Part shown: in pieces, positions 23,613 to 36,787 of the stretch
How the letters are laid out: every line of letters starts with the position of its first letter
How positions within the stretch are numbered: position 1 is the first letter of the stretch
Assembly: GCA_017163975.1 (NCBI GenBank)
Contig: JAFFSR010000249.1
Coordinates: forward strand, 7,774,001-7,838,000
Origin: Anastatus disparis
Lineage: Eukaryota; Arthropoda; Insecta; Hymenoptera; Eupelmidae
Direction: 5' to 3'
Length of the DNA stretch: 64,000 bases
Program-made: the position numbers and the translations under genes
The notes under the pieces: model-generated
The model's database searches: none
The model's input: only the letters and a program-made list of their open reading frames with translations
What the model was told of the DNA's origin: nothing

Positions 23613-24988
23613 TAATAATCTTGTTCAATTAAATGACTGAGTGATTTGGCTTCATTTTCTATTTTTGAAAAATCATTGCGTAAATTTTCAGCAAAATCAG
23701 TTAATGAAAAAAGCATCTGACTAGCAGTATTTAAATCTATTTCAACTTTTTGTAAAAATTTATTTGTAGAATCAAAGCGATTTAAAATCTTATGTCAAAA
23801 TACTGCCATAAACGCATTTTCTAATTTTATTAATTTATTTAATAAAGACTGAGCCTCGAGTTTAGTGTCTGATTTTTGAGATTCGTCTACAGCTAAATCA
23901 TGAAGTGCGTTGTAAACACTATTTAAATTGTTTATTAAATTGTTGATGGTATCGACTCTGCATGACCATCGGGTCTTTGACAAGCTTGTTAATTGACTAT
24001 TTTCATGATTTTTTAATACGTTTCATCGATGCGTAGAGGCGCTAAAGAAAGAAAATAAACGTTGTAATAAACCAAAAAAGTTAAGTGCTTGAATGCATTC
24101 ATTTACGCTATTTTCTCCAACTAAATTTATAGAGTGTCCAATGCAAGGGACATAATGTACTAGTGGATTTTTTTCTTTTATATATGCCTGTAAGCCTGTG
24201 TACTTGCCTGATATGCTGCTAGCATTATCATAAGCTTGAGCTCCTACAATTTTTTAATTCGATAGAATGTTTTTCTAATAATTCTTCAACATCAATGCTT
24301 AATGATTCGCCTTTATGGCTTTTTATTTGTAAAAAGCAAAAGAAACGCTCATAAACCTGTCCATTTAAAAAATAACGGAAAATAATCGATAACTGATCAA
24401 TATGACTAATGTCTGGTGTAGAATCTACAATAAGAGTCCAGTATTTAGCTTCTTTGATTTCCTCTTTTATTTTATTCAAAATTTTTGTTCCCATTAAATC
24501 AATAAATTCTTCATAAATTGTTTTTGATAGGTACGAAACGCAGCCTTTGTTTGCATATTCTTTAATATGTGTTTTTAAAAAAGGATCAAACTCCGCGAGC
24601 AACTCAATAATTCCTAAAAAATTACCATTATGGGATGATCCAATCACTTCATGGGTGCCGCGAAATGCAAGACCTCTTTCAGCTAAAATACGAACAACTG
24701 CTACGACTCTTTTCAAAACCTTGCTCCAGTGTGTAATTTCACCATTCATTATTTTGTTTAGATTGTAATCAATATGCATGTTTATATTCATGTAATCATT
24801 CCACGCAAGCATACATCTGCAATGTTCTACGCTATTTTCATGACTGGTTATAATTTCTTCACCTTTTTTCTAATTAGAAAATCTATCTTGCACAAAAATA
24901 TTGCTACGGTTTGTTGAAAATAGCTTACAAACGTAACAAAATGTGTTGCCACTAGATTCTGAGTAAAGCAACTATTTTCTTTCACGTA

Positions 24989-25936
24989 CACTGCTGACTG
25001 GTTGTTTTTGCCCACCCTAGAGTAAAATTAATTAAAATAAAAAGTTTTATATCGCTGGAACTAATGATCGCATCTTCAAAATCCAAACGGCGTTTGAAAG
25101 ATTAGTCAAAAATCTTTAAAATAAAGTAAGTCCGGTATAAAAAAAGTCATTTTTTAATTGCTTATAGCAATGTAAAAAAAAATTATTTTTACTAATTTTT
25201 TTTTGCCCACATAAAAATGAATGCTATTTTTATGGAAATTATGATATCGAAAAAAAACTAAATGGGTTTGAAAACTCTAATAGTCTCTTTTAAAATGAGC
25301 TAAGTAAAATGTTTCTATGACTTTTTGAACCACAGTTATGGTGATTTTTCGAAAAAAAAGACCTATTTTTTCAACCATGATTATCTCATAAACTGAGAAA
25401 GATAGAAAATTTTGTATTGAAGAAAAAATGTTTCATTTTTAGTCTAGAATACATATATTTAGTGACCAATAAGTTTCGGGAAAAAATTTTTTTTTTTACT
25501 AATTTTTTTAGGGCAATTTCATGAAAAATTAGTAAAAAGTTTTAATTAAACGAGTAAAAAAAAAAAATTTTTTTTCGAAAAATCACCATAACTCTGGTTT
25601 AAAAAGTCATAGAAACATTTTACCTAGCTCATTTTAAAGAGGACTATTAGAGTTTCAAAACCCATTTAGTTTTTTATCGATATCATAATTTCCATAAAAA
25701 TGGCATTCATTTTTATGTGGGCAAAAAAAATTAATAGAAAAAATTTTTTTTTACATTGCTATAAGCAATAAAAAAATGACTTTTTCATACCGGACTTACT
25801 TTATTTTAAAGATTTTTGACTAATCTTTCAAACGCCGTTTGGATTTTGAAGATGCGATTATTAGTTCCAGAGATATAAAATTTTTTATTTTAATTAATTT
25901 AACTCTAGGGTGGGCAAAAGCAACCGGACGGCAGTG
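24989..25936. mobile_element. Tc1/mariner-type foldback MITE, 948 bp
   Basis: The ends are CACTGCTGACTGGTTGTTTT and (inverse) CACTGCCGTCCGGTTGCTTT, with TA at 24987-24988 and 25937-25938. It is palindromic for almost its whole length, with a central run of A and T. TA duplication and CACTG ends fit Tc1/mariner. No transposase inside. Confidence 0.85.
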
Positions 25937-26325
25937 TATTTCTCCATTATTTATTTCTAATGGTGTATATATCAATAAAAATTAAAATAAATAAATATTA
26001 TTATTGTTCTATGACCTTTAAAAAATAATACATATTAAAAATACACAAAAAATATTAAAATCATACCGCAAATGACAGAAGAATTTGATTCTGTAAAATC
26101 TTCACTCTCATGATTTTCGGATTCAGTCGATTGCTGTGTATCATGAACACTTTTACTTGTATCTATGCTAATATTATTTTCACTAGTATTTTCAGTCTCA
26201 CAAGCACTTGTACTTGGTTGATTATTTGAAAAATATTTCGTCACCTTTGGGAGTTTACCTTCGAATAATTCTTTTTCTTTTTTTAGTTTTCTTTTATGCG
26301 CACCACTTTCATATTTTCGCTGCAT

Positions 26326-26989
26326 ATTTCTTTAAAAAAAATATTTTATAAAAATATTTCAATAATTTTGTTTATAAATATATAGATTCACCATTCAACG
26401 TCAAGTGGAGCTGAATAAGACAAAAGTATACGTCTAAAATACGTATCAACACGTCTTGAACTACAACATGCAATGACGATGATCCATCAAGTGAATATCA
26501 TCGACTTGTTTTTCTTTGTTTTTTCCACGAATTCGAAATAGCACGCAGTATACGCAACACAGTATAGACCACTGAATAATCGGAAATTGTGCTTTTTACA
26601 AAAATATATTTTGCTTTTGGGAATTTTTAAATTTAAGAAAAAGAGCACTCGAAGAATATGTTTTCGACAAGTTTGCATCACATGATAATTCAAATTTTGT
26701 TTTTGATTTTTTTTCTTTATTAATAAAAATAAAACTTTTATTTTATTTATTTCAAAAAGTTATTCAAAATTGATGAATAAGATGTCGATATTTTTTTATT
26801 TTATGTTGTAAAAGTGTGCAAAACATACTTTAGATAAGATGAAATTCATCACGACAGTTCTTAGTGAAACGAGACAAGATCATTCTTTGTATCGATCAAA
26901 TCGAGAATATGACTATATTTTAAGAATTATGATCGAAATCGAGAAATTTTTTTTCTTAAGGTAATGTAATAGAGTATATGATTCATATA
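26326..26989. other. AT-rich non-coding stretch
   Basis: A short minus-strand ORF at 26487-26693 has no recognisable features. Nothing else seen. Confidence 0.45.
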
Positions 26990-29026
26990 CACTGAAAAAA
27001 AACCCGAATCCAGCGCTGCGAAGTTGATCGTATTAGCGGGATGCGAACAACACTCGAAGCATAAGTATACATAAAATCGTAGTAGGTTCATGCGTGACTA
27101 TACCGCAGTCAATCATTGCGACCGTCTGTACAGTATAGTAACGCGAATCCGAATGGAGCGCTGCGACTGCATTGCCGAGTCAATCGCTTCGACTCGTCGG
27201 CATCATCCATGCCGACAGCCGAAATCGGGCACAACTTTTAGCGTTGCGTGGTTGCTTGCTTCGACTCGTCGGCGTCTCGCTTGCCGCAAGCCGAGACCGA
27301 GCACAGAGACAACATTGCGAGTTCGTATACTTCGACTTTCTAGATTATAGTACTGCGAAAGTCGATATTAATACTTTACGTCAATTTAAATTATGTGTTA
27401 ATTTAATTTTCATTCAAAAAGTATTTATATGATTATTAAACAAGTAAATGTTTTAATTCCTTAATATTATTTAGATTAAATTTTATTTATTAACATATTA
27501 TATGAAACGTTTATTAAATTAAATAAGAACTAATGTTTCGTTATACTTTAATATTTACTCGAATTTTAAAAATTAGATATCTTGTTTAAGTATATTCATG
27601 AATTATTTATAATAAAATGAAGTTGATCAATATTTTACATGAAAATATTTACTAAGTCGACTTAATCAGTTAATATAATTTAATGAATATCTATCTATCT
27701 ATCTAAATGATATCTGATAAAAAATGTATTCGTATATTTTCTTCAAAATTAAGGAGAGAAAAAAGATCTTATAATCAATTATAATGTTATTATATGAATA
27801 TTTTTCTGACTCTTTTGCAAATTAAGAAGTTTACAGTTATTTCCCCGTTGAAAATGAGAAAATTAATCAGGCAAGTTTCCTATTAAGTTTTTTTATAACC
27901 TTTCGACAATCAGATAAGCTAAAAAATGTACATATTGTAATTTTCAAAAATTAAATTACATCCTATATTTTATTTATGAAAAAAATGATTCTATTAAATT
28001 TTTACTTTGGTTCGATAGTTTTGAATAAAAAATTCATTAAAGCATTAATTAAAAAAAGATTTAGAGCTCTAAAATTTATTTTTTCTATTTTGGGATCCAA
28101 TTGTAACTTATTCCCTCAATTTTATCAATTTTTATTTTTTAACTGTGTCACTGAACATGAAATATTTCATATACATATATACAAATGTATTATTTTATTA
28201 AAAATCCATTAAATATGATAAAAGAATATTTGAATAAAATTTAATTCAAATAGGATTCAAAGATTTAAAAATAAATTTTTAAACGTTTTAACTTCGTATG
28301 CAACTTTTTTGAACCAATTTTCAAATATTTACCATTCTTTCACATTAAAAAATACACAATTGTGTTTGCGAATAAATTGTCCGTTTCGAAAATAATAAAC
28401 AAAATTCATGTATCGAGTTTATATGGAAACATTTTGTAATTATGACAGCTTTCAAATCAATAATATCAAATGATTTTTCATTCCATAAATATGCTAATGG
28501 ATGAGAAATTTATGAATTTTTATTTTTGTTTTGAATCATACTTTATAAAATTATGTAAGAATCTTTTCTAATTTCAAACAAATATTTTATTAAAACTTTA
28601 TTTCATGAATATAATACTCTCCTAGTAAATTTATTTAAAAATTAAATCCATGCACAAGTATATGAGATATTACTTTCATTGAATATATCCTATATACAAT
28701 TATTAAAAAAAAGAATTATATCGTCATGTAATTAACTTAAAGAGACGTATAAATTACTGTTTAGTCAAATAAATGACATTGAACATTCAATTAAAAATAT
28801 AGGTTATTATACAGTGCTAAATATTTATTACATTTGAAAAAATATTATTTATTTATAATTTTAATAAAATAACATTAATTTGGATACATAAGTTTTAATT
28901 TAAAATCATTGGTACCTTAAATTTAAAAATATTAATTTATAATTACATTCATGAAATAAAGTTTTGATAAAATATTTGTTTGAAATTAGAAAAGAATTCT
29001 TACATAATTTTATAAAGTATGATTCA

Positions 29027-29267
29027 TGTTAAATAATTAATAAATGCAGAGCACGATTTATATTAAATAAAAAGTCTTTATTTGATCTATACAAAATGAA
29101 TTAATTTAAATGATCTCTCTATAATAATGAAATACAAGTTCTGGCTTTAACAGACGGACTTGAACTGAACTGAACGACGACGAGACGCAACTTGATTCTC
29201 TTCAACTGTCTACTAAAATATTCTCAATAGGTGGCGACACCTAGTATGAGTGTGTATATTTTCAACA
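29027..29267 (-). repeat. 3' LTR of minus-strand copia element
   Basis: On the minus strand it begins TGTTGAAAATATACACACTC and ends ATTAATTATTTAACA. It contains an AATAAA-type region. 240 of 241 bases match the other LTR. Confidence 0.95.
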
Positions 29268-29282
29268 CTCCCTCCCACACTC
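29268..29282 (-). other. Polypurine tract
   Basis: On the minus strand GAGTGTGGGAGGGAG lies directly before the 3' LTR. Confidence 0.75.
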
Positions 29283-29522
29283 ATACATATTTTAATTAAA
29301 GGAGTTGTAGCATATCTCTCGTTTTTATTGTTTCTCTTCTGATCGTTCATTTAGTTCCTGTAATATAGAGAAAAAGTTTGTTAATAACTTAACTAAAATA
29401 CATATCAGAAATATAATCAGTTAATGTTATCAGTCGTTAAATATTTGTTTGGTCAGTCGTTCATGTAATTCAAATGACAAAGGTTTTGTAAATACATCAG
29501 TTATCTGACTTTTAGAGGAAAT

Positions 29523-30740
29523 TCAACTGACATTAATTAAACCTCTAGTTACACATTCCTTTACATAATGTTCTTTTATTTCGGTCATATGTCTTAATTT
29601 GTTTTCACCTCCAGTCTTAACGCTTGCTTCTGCTGCCTTGTTATCACACCATAATAGAATTGGTGCTAATTCTTGTTTTAACAATCTTTTAAAATTTGAT
29701 ATGAGGATATCAATTCTTGAGTGCATTGGTTTATAGAAACATATTTCTGTCTGTGAGTTCTTCAGGATGTTGTGTCTTCGAAAAACTTGATCACATAGCT
29801 ACTGGTCGTAAGAGAATTTTTGCAGTCGTCAAAACTTGCATCTGAAAATCCTTGTAAACAGTCGTTCTGTCCTTTATATCTAAGTTCAAAGTCTTTTGTT
29901 CTTCTTAATTATTCAAATACTCTTTCAATCTTCTACCAGTCATTTTTCAGTAAAGTTGATTTGGTGTCTGCATAGAGTATTTACCTCATATGCAATTTCT
30001 GGCCTGCTTGCATTGGTTTCTCCTTTTTTTCACGCTGTCTTTTCTTCTTATTGGCTACCTGATTGATTACCATAGGTGTTCGTTGGGCGAGTGATTGATC
30101 CAAACTAAACTTCTTTAGCATTTTGTTTATTTATTGTTCTTGCTTAATGCTCAGTATCCTTTTTTTTTCCGTCTTATTTTATTTCTGAGCCTAAAGAACT
30201 TTTAGTCTCACCAGTTTCTGTCATTTAGAATTTTTTTTTTTTTCTTTACATTTGTTACAAACTAGCAGAATGTCATCTGCATACTAAATCAAGATAAGAA
30301 ATCCGTCTTTTTCTTGCTGAGTAAATAGACAAGACTCATTGTTGAATGATCTAAGTCCACATTTCCTTACTGTCTTTTTAAGTCTTTCATTCCAACATTT
30401 TAAACTGACTTTCAGATCGTATAAAGCATTTTCCAATACACACATCTTGTTTTGTTTGATCCTTTCATAAGCAGTCATCCCTTCAGGTATTTCCATATAT
30501 ATCTCATTGTTTCAATATCCATTTACAAAAGCTGTCTTCGCGTCCATCTGACATATTTTTAAATCCAATTTGTTTGCCATTGCCAGTATAGATCTGATTA
30601 AATGTAATCGTGAATCCGGTGCATATGTTTCTTGCATGTCATACTCATTTCTGTCTTTAAAACTACGAATTACTAATCTCGCTTTATATCTTATTTTACT
30701 GTCTTCTTTCTTTTAAATACCCATCTTGAATGTATAATGT
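29523..30740 (-). pseudogene. copia reverse transcriptase and RNase H remnants
   Basis: Read leftwards: KIRYKARLVIRSF and the QMDAKTAFVNGY motif (about 30690-30520), then EIPEGMTAYERIKQNKMCVL and LYDLKVSLKCWNERL (30496-30300), then the catalytic YADD (about 30270) just after a TAG. RNase H follows at 29726-29523, with LLWCDNKAAEASVKTGGENK and the HMTEIKEHYVKE segment. Stops and frameshifts lie between the pieces. The motif order is that of copia. Confidence 0.88.
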
Positions 30741-31301
30741 TTGATCTTTTTCTGTCATTCATTACTATTGAACTGTCAACTAATTTTCATACATTATTCT
30801 TATACATACATTCTAATTCTTCAATAATAGTTTTGGTCCATTTTTTTTTTTTTTTTTTTTTGTTTATCTTTTGACTTCATGGCTTCCAAGTTTGTACTCA
30901 GGTCATTATTTATTTCTGCTAATAAAACATGAGTTTCTTCATCTATCTTATTTTCTGTACTTGTTTGTGTTTCCATTGGTAATTAAATCTGTCGTTTTGT
31001 TTTCTCTCCCTCCGATTTTTGCACTTCATATTCAGTATTTTTCTTAACTTTTGTCGGTCGTTCTACTAATTTTATTTTCTCTCCCTCCAATCCTTGTTAC
31101 TTTTATCAGTCTTATTATTTTCGTTTTTCGGTCGTCTAACTGTATTAGTGTTTCATTTTCTTTGTCTTCTAATACAAAATTCACAAACCATGTATCTTTA
31201 TCTTTTCATCAATTTGTTTCCAGTCTTGTATATCAGTTGCTGCATATCTGTCCTTGTAGACTAATTTTTTGTTGAATCGTACATCTCTGCTTTCGTATAG
31301 T

Positions 31302-31526
31302 TCACATAAAACCCATTGTGTCTGAATTCATTATTTGCAAAGGTTCAATTGTTCTATGCTTGACTGTCTTAAATGGCAATTTGTTAAACTTTGCAATCAT
31401 ACACACTTCACAGTCTTTCAACGTATCATCAAATACAGCCTGTTTTAAAGTTTTGATATTAGGAAATTTTAATTGTAATTTTCTTAAATAATCAACTGAT
31501 GCATGGCCCATTCGAAAATACCACAA
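31302..31526 (-). pseudogene. copia GAG-pre-integrase and integrase start
   Basis: Residues include WYFRMGHASVDYLRKL and CEVCMIAKFNKLPF, the zinc-binding H/C pattern of the pre-integrase domain. The first catalytic Asp region follows as NSDTMGFM. The rest of the integrase core to its right-hand neighbours is too broken to trace as one frame. Confidence 0.82.
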
Positions 31527-32143
31527 ATTAGCGTAGTTGTTTGTATTTATTTTCTCTGTCGCTTTTGTATTTTCAATCTCACATTGAGATTCTTCACTGA
31601 CTTTAATCTGATGTGATTTATAAATATTTCTGTCTGCAATCTAAATATTTTTCTTCTTTGACTGTCTGAGTTTTTTTTTTCTTTTTATTAAATTGTTTAT
31701 TTTCTTCAATATTCTGTTCTTCGTTCATTCTACTTGTCGTTACATATACTAGAACCTGTCTTTGTTTTAAATTATTTTCTGTCGCATCTCATTCAAATTC
31801 AATCAACAAATATTGCTGATTATATATTGGTAAGGATAATAAGTCTAAAATAATAAATTTTCCATCAGTCGTATTTGTTTGCACGCTTCCTTCTCCCTTA
31901 GATTTAAGATTTACGCTGCAGTCTTTATTTGCGCATTGGATTCCGTCTGGTTATTCAATAAATGTCCTGAAAATCAACTTTGAATTTGTCAAACGTTCTG
32001 TCGCACCACTGTCAGCACTCGGTTCGTTAGTCTTCTTGTTTCTAGATTCTAATTGGTTAAAAACTGCCTCCTTTTTAATATTTTCCTCTGTTATATTTTA
32101 CATAATTTTCTTGTCTTCTTTTATTGACAGATTTTGCTCGTAT

Positions 32144-33271
32144 TTAATTGACATTATTAATTAGATTAGCTATCTTACTTGTGAATGCTGTCCGACCTGT
32201 ACTTTCTTTACTTTTATTATTATAATATTTTGATTCATACCTTTTTCTGTTTTTCTGTCTCGAGTGTCCCTGACACTTTTGACGTGTTGAGATCACATGG
32301 TCACGGGTAAATCTCTGACAAAAGTAACACTTCTTTATGCTATTTCTCTGTCGTGGGCAGTCGCTGGCACAGTACCCATAACTGTCGCATTCAAAACATC
32401 GCACTTTCTGTATCGCCCTTGATTTGACCGTCATAGCTGTCGTTTGATGGCTTTTAACCTGTATAATAAGTAACTTTAGTTTATCATAAGATAACCCTTT
32501 CACTGTAACACTTTCTGTCATAAAACTTATTCCTTCTACTTGATGTACTTTGCTTATGATAGCATTATAAAAGAAATCTCTTTCGTCTTCTTCAGGCAAC
32601 GATTTAACTTTTAGCATGTCATTATAACCTCTTACTATTTCTTCAAATCTGTCTATAAAATTAACTGCCTTTTCTTTCGCTGGATTATACTGTATGTTGT
32701 ATTTTTTTTTTTTTTTTAATAATACTAGATGAAGTTACATTTACCTCGCTTCAATTTAATTATTTCGCTTTAAATTCTTTAATTCTGTTCAACAATTCAA
32801 CTAAATCTTTAATTTTCATAACTCTAGCATGATAGTCTTTATCTGTTCTATTTATTAAAATATCACGAACTTTTATTTGCTACAATAGTACTATCTACAA
32901 CATACAATAAGTCCAGCAAACTTAATTCAGACATAAAATAATCCAAAGTTTTCAAATTTAATTTGAGTCGTTAATTTATAATAGCGTTTTACTGGTCCGT
33001 CTTTTCTAGTTAGTCCGGTTTTAATAATTTCTGTCAATTGTTTAAAAACGTCTAAAATACTGTCATTTTCTTTATTAAGTCTTTTATCAACCTTTATTTG
33101 TATACGCGATATTTTCAATTTATTTACTAGTCCTAAGTATTCGTTCAAGACTGTCGAGTTCCCTAAACCTTCTGCGTTAAGTGTATAATTTTCAAAATCA
33201 TTGTTTACCTTATATGTCGTTTTGCTGTCTTTAGATTTATCTGTCCTTTCTGACTCGTTACCTGTAGTCAT
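32144..33271 (-). pseudogene. copia Gag remnants
   Basis: The N-terminal piece 33271-32927 starts MTTGNESERTDKSKDSKTTY. The C-terminal piece 32617-32144 contains LPEEDERDFFYNAI and VKGLSYDKLKLLII, typical of copia Gag, then the zinc knuckle CFECDSYGYCASDC. There the expected His is Tyr (C-x2-C-x4-Y-x4-C), so zinc binding would be lost. A second Cys-rich motif CYFCQRFTRDHV follows. Stops and a frameshift lie between 32927 and 32617. Confidence 0.82.
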
Positions 33272-33837
33272 CCTCCTTTCACGGAAAAAGGAAAATACCT
33301 GAAAAGAATGTACTAATTTGAGTCAGTACTAGAAAGAATATTACCAGTCGTTTTTTAATTGATACTCAGTATATATTTTAAAACGACCTATATAAGTACA
33401 TTTTTTAACGCGACTCGTCCCAAGAATTGTGTGGTATAGTACCGAATTTTTCCGTACTACGGGACTAAATTATCTTTTACTAACATAGTATACATAAAAA
33501 GTTATATACAAACTTACGATGTATAGTATTTCGAGGTTAGGTTTGTCAAGCTTGATCTAACTTTCAATCCAAGTTTATAAAAGAAATAAATTCAAATGAC
33601 TTTTTATTTTAACAAAAATAATTGTACTAACATAGCTATAGCGCGGATAAGTTAGAATATTTGTTTGATTAATGAATTTAAAAAGATGTCAACAAAATAA
33701 AAAAAGCAAAAATCGATTCTAACAGCTCTGACATCCTGTTAAGTTGAAAACTAATTATTAGTAATTTAAAAGGGTTATATATTATAAAAATGATTTTAGA
33801 ATCATCAATTTTTAATTCTAGTATGGGAAAATCAGTT

Positions 33838-34720
33838 CTATATATAGCAATTATATTCTCTGCAAAATTTTACCCCTGGATCGGATAGGTGAAATATCAG
33901 TCCTAGTACCGAAAAAATAGGTACTACGTAGCGGAAATTCATGCACTCAGTTCGTAATATAGTTATGCCAGCATTAGTAGTTAAAATTTGAAGTATAGTA
34001 TTGATTAAAATTATACTATTACATTTTTTTTTCAATACTTTATCACAGAAATAATACATACTACGTGTAGTATTGATTTTAATGGTATTTACCTTTTTCC
34101 GTGTTCCCTGTTCAAATTCGTCCCTCATCGCATCCAGAGCCTGGCCGCCAAAGACCCGCATGGTGCTTCCCTCCTTCACCATCAAAGCCAACAAATCGTC
34201 ATCCCCTTTTTTTTCGTCTCTCTTGCTCTTTGCCATTTCTGCCTTAACTGTATTGAGTTTATCCATTATCTTGTCCAATTTGTCAGATAGGTCTGCCAAT
34301 TTTGCTTCAGTCATTTCATTCATTCTGTTTTCTGTCTCCGTCTTTATTTCTACCGTTTCAGTCGTATTGTAATGCCTATCTGTCTCTTCTCTGTCTTTAG
34401 CTCCGTCTTCGTTCTTATTTTCATCTGTTTTTTTTTTTGTCGTATACATATTTTTCCAACACATAATTCAATTCTACTGTCAAACCTTTGATTTGTTTTT
34501 ATCTTTCTTTATCTGTCGCTATTTGACCTCCTGCAGTTACTTTAACTACAGTTTTCACAGAGCCGTCTTCAAAACCGTCACTTTATTCTACTTTCTGTTC
34601 TGTCTCGTTATATAGCCCTTCCGTCTTCTCAGTCTCATTGCTGTCGTTAATTCTGTCTTTTCTCTCTTTCTTATCAGTCATAGTGTGGCCACCTGTCGTA
34701 CAATAGGGCATATATAATCT
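33838..34720 (-). CDS. Hydrophilic coiled-coil ORFs in the copia leader
   Basis: A 208-codon frame (34464-33838) is rich in Lys, Glu, Asp and Thr, and contains LADLSDKLDKIMDKLNTVKA, a probable coiled coil, near residues 55-75. A second short frame starts MTDKKERKDRINDSNETEKT near 34680 and ends at a stop after about 33 codons. Both lie between the 5' LTR and Gag, where copia elements normally have only a short leader. I do not recognise them. They may be captured sequence, an extra Gag-like product, or chance frames in biased DNA. Confidence 0.35.
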
Positions 34721-34829
34721 GTCTTCACTCTGTCTTCATCTCTGTGACTGTCCTTATCACCAGGTCAAATTCTTCACTCATAACGTACTTGTCAACTATA
34801 TAGGAATAGTAGACCAATATAAATAAAAT

Positions 34830-34878
34830 TCATATAATTTTGCCGAACACAAGCAAAACTAGAAAATTTACGTTAGAG

Positions 34879-34941
<63 letters not shown>

Positions 34942-36546
34942 GAGCTTATTAGACCGAACACAAGCCCTTCAAGCTCAATATATCTATCAAAATAAAGTGA
35001 ATCAACCTAGTATGCCGTACACAAGCAATATTAGGTCATTCATATTTATGACAATTTAAGAGAATCAATCTAACATGCCGAACACAAGCAATGTTAAATC
35101 AATCAAATTTGCCAGTTATTTATGTATATTTTTATATTTATAATTATACATATGTGCTATTATTCCCATACACAATATACTGAACACAAGTATTATTATG
35201 TATGTGAAAGCAGTAACTATGATCGATCAATATTATTTTTTAAATTATTTTTAAAAACCATGGATATATTTATTAAAAAAATATTTTTATATACGTACGT
35301 TCAAGCTTAATAAAATAAAATTTTTAATTTGAAATAGTCATTATTCATTATCTAATTTGTATTCAATCTGTCATAATTTTGAATACAATGCTGCCTTCAA
35401 CAACTGTCATATACATATTCTCATGAGGATGTTTTGTGAAGTTGCAATAAACTTCTTTCCTCTGTATAATGATAATTTCAATTAATTAAACATTCTTAAA
35501 TATATTTTTCTTAAAGTCGTTCTTTTCTGTCTTTTTCTAATTGCGCGCGCACATCTTCACGGTCTTTTTATTGTACACGGCGTCGACATCTTTTCATCAA
35601 CTCGACTTGGGCCTATGGCCGCCATGTTTGTGTGCATTATTCTCTTTCAGTTTGCAGAAGTCAGGCCAATGCCTTTCTTCCTTCAAGCAATCATACTTAG
35701 TATTTCAACATAAAAACGCGTCCGTTTTTACATTTATTTTTAATTATAGCGAAATTTAACCAAATCTAAGCGGCATTTTTGCAAATATTAGTTTTTAACC
35801 GGTTTTCATTTATTTCTGTCTATACCGTCATAAATCTGTTCAGACCTCGCGCGTGCATCCATTATACATACATATATATACACACATACACATATATATA
35901 TATATATATATATACATATACACACATACACATATATATATACATATACACACATACACATATATATATACATATACACACATACACATACATAAAAACC
36001 TTCTTTACTTCGTGTTGTCGTTTATTCAGTCTATCAATTTTATTTTGTGCGTGCATGGTCTTTTCTCTCGTTCTAGATACATACACACACACGCACACAC
36101 AAAGCATAAAAAAAATAATTTTTCTCGTGCACGCATGAATTTGTCATACTCAAACACATTGCGTCATTTTACCCAACATGGCGACTCATTTTATTTCTCT
36201 CTCACTTTCTCTCTCTATAGATTAGCGCACGACGCTATCTATTCTCTGTCCTTTTCTTTCTTTCTATAAGCGTGCATGCGACGCCATTTCTGTCTTATAG
36301 AATTGAGAGAGAATAAAGACAAATTCTTACCCGGAGTCAACTCCTTTTTCTCCCTTCACTGTCCTTCGCCCTGTCTCTTTTTTTTTTATTTGTTCCTTGA
36401 CTCGCCATCTCTGACGCTTCCACCAGGAGATAAAGAACAATAAAACAATTCACCAAACAGACTGACGCACGCTCCAAACCACACAAACCTCTTTCTCAAT
36501 TTTATTAAATAAAACGCGCAGTTTAAAGCACTCTGGGCCCATAACC
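34830..36546. repeat. copia 5' leader: dispersed motif and microsatellites
   Basis: CCGAACACAAGC or a close variant occurs at about 34843, 34953, 35012, 35077 and 35172. An (AT)n run lies at 34881-34940, and a compound TA/CA repeat at about 35869-35996. No credible gene; the ORFs across the TA/CA repeat are produced by the repeat itself. Confidence 0.75.
36526..36546 (-). other. Primer binding site, initiator-tRNA-Met half type
   Basis: Immediately inside the 5' LTR the minus strand reads GGTTATGGGCCCAGAG. This is complementary to the anticodon arm of initiator methionine tRNA, the half-tRNA primer known for Drosophila copia. Confidence 0.85.
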
Positions 36547-36787
36547 TGTTAAATAATTAATAAATGCAGAGTACGATTTATATTAAATAAAAAGTCTTTA
36601 TTTGATCTATACAAAATGAATTAATTTAAATGATCTCTCTATAATAATGAAATACAAGTTCTGGCTTTAACAGACGGACTTGAACTGAACTGAACGACGA
36701 CGAGACGCAACTTGATTCTCTTCAACTGTCTACTAAAATATTCTCAATAGGTGGCGACACCTAGTATGAGTGTGTATATTTTCAACA
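36547..36787 (-). repeat. 5' LTR of minus-strand copia element
   Basis: Same 241-bp sequence as 29027-29267 with one difference. It is followed by ATTCA, the target duplication. Confidence 0.95.

Larger units (their letters stand above)
21208..26325 (-). pseudogene. ZMYM1/DUF4371 hAT-like transposase-derived gene, fragmented
   Basis: Read from right to left: N-terminal Lys/Glu-rich region resembling ZMYM1-like starts (26325-26035); a TTF-type zinc finger remnant with CYVCKLF near 24940; the DUF4371 core (24812-24228 and on to about 23990), including GSSHNGNFLGIIELLAEFD and the DSTPDISHIDQLS catalytic-type segment; a helical part (23983-23795); DKFRIETFNVIIDRV near 22930; and a C-terminal hAT piece (21600-21208) with LFGFLSEV and FELEQFV. 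Stops and frameshifts separate the pieces. A foldback element (23039-23612) and a Tc1-type MITE (24989-25936) are inserted in it. ZMYM1-like proteins derive from hAT transposases. Confidence 0.82.
29027..36787 (-). mobile_element. Ty1/copia retrotransposon on the minus strand, 7.76 kb, full length
   Basis: Two 241-bp LTRs (29027-29267 and 36547-36787) are identical except for one base (C/T, 13 nt downstream of TAAATGCAGAG's start). ATTCA is duplicated at 29022-29026 and 36788-36792. The primer site and polypurine tract are present. Coding remnants run leftwards: a leader with hydrophilic ORFs, Gag, protease/integrase, RT and RNase H. All are interrupted by stops and frameshifts. It lies in the right arm of element K. 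Confidence 0.95.

Noticed and set aside
27090..27432. Pairs of 86-codon ORFs, repeated on the other strand at 39085-39427
   Set aside because: Mirror images from the two arms of foldback element K in a GC-rich block; two overlapping frames are open at once, so base composition explains them.
35779..36269. Overlapping ORFs of 81-138 codons on both strands
   Set aside because: They are created by the TA/CA microsatellite (His-Thr-Tyr-Ile and Cys-Val repeats) and have no domain or codon signature.
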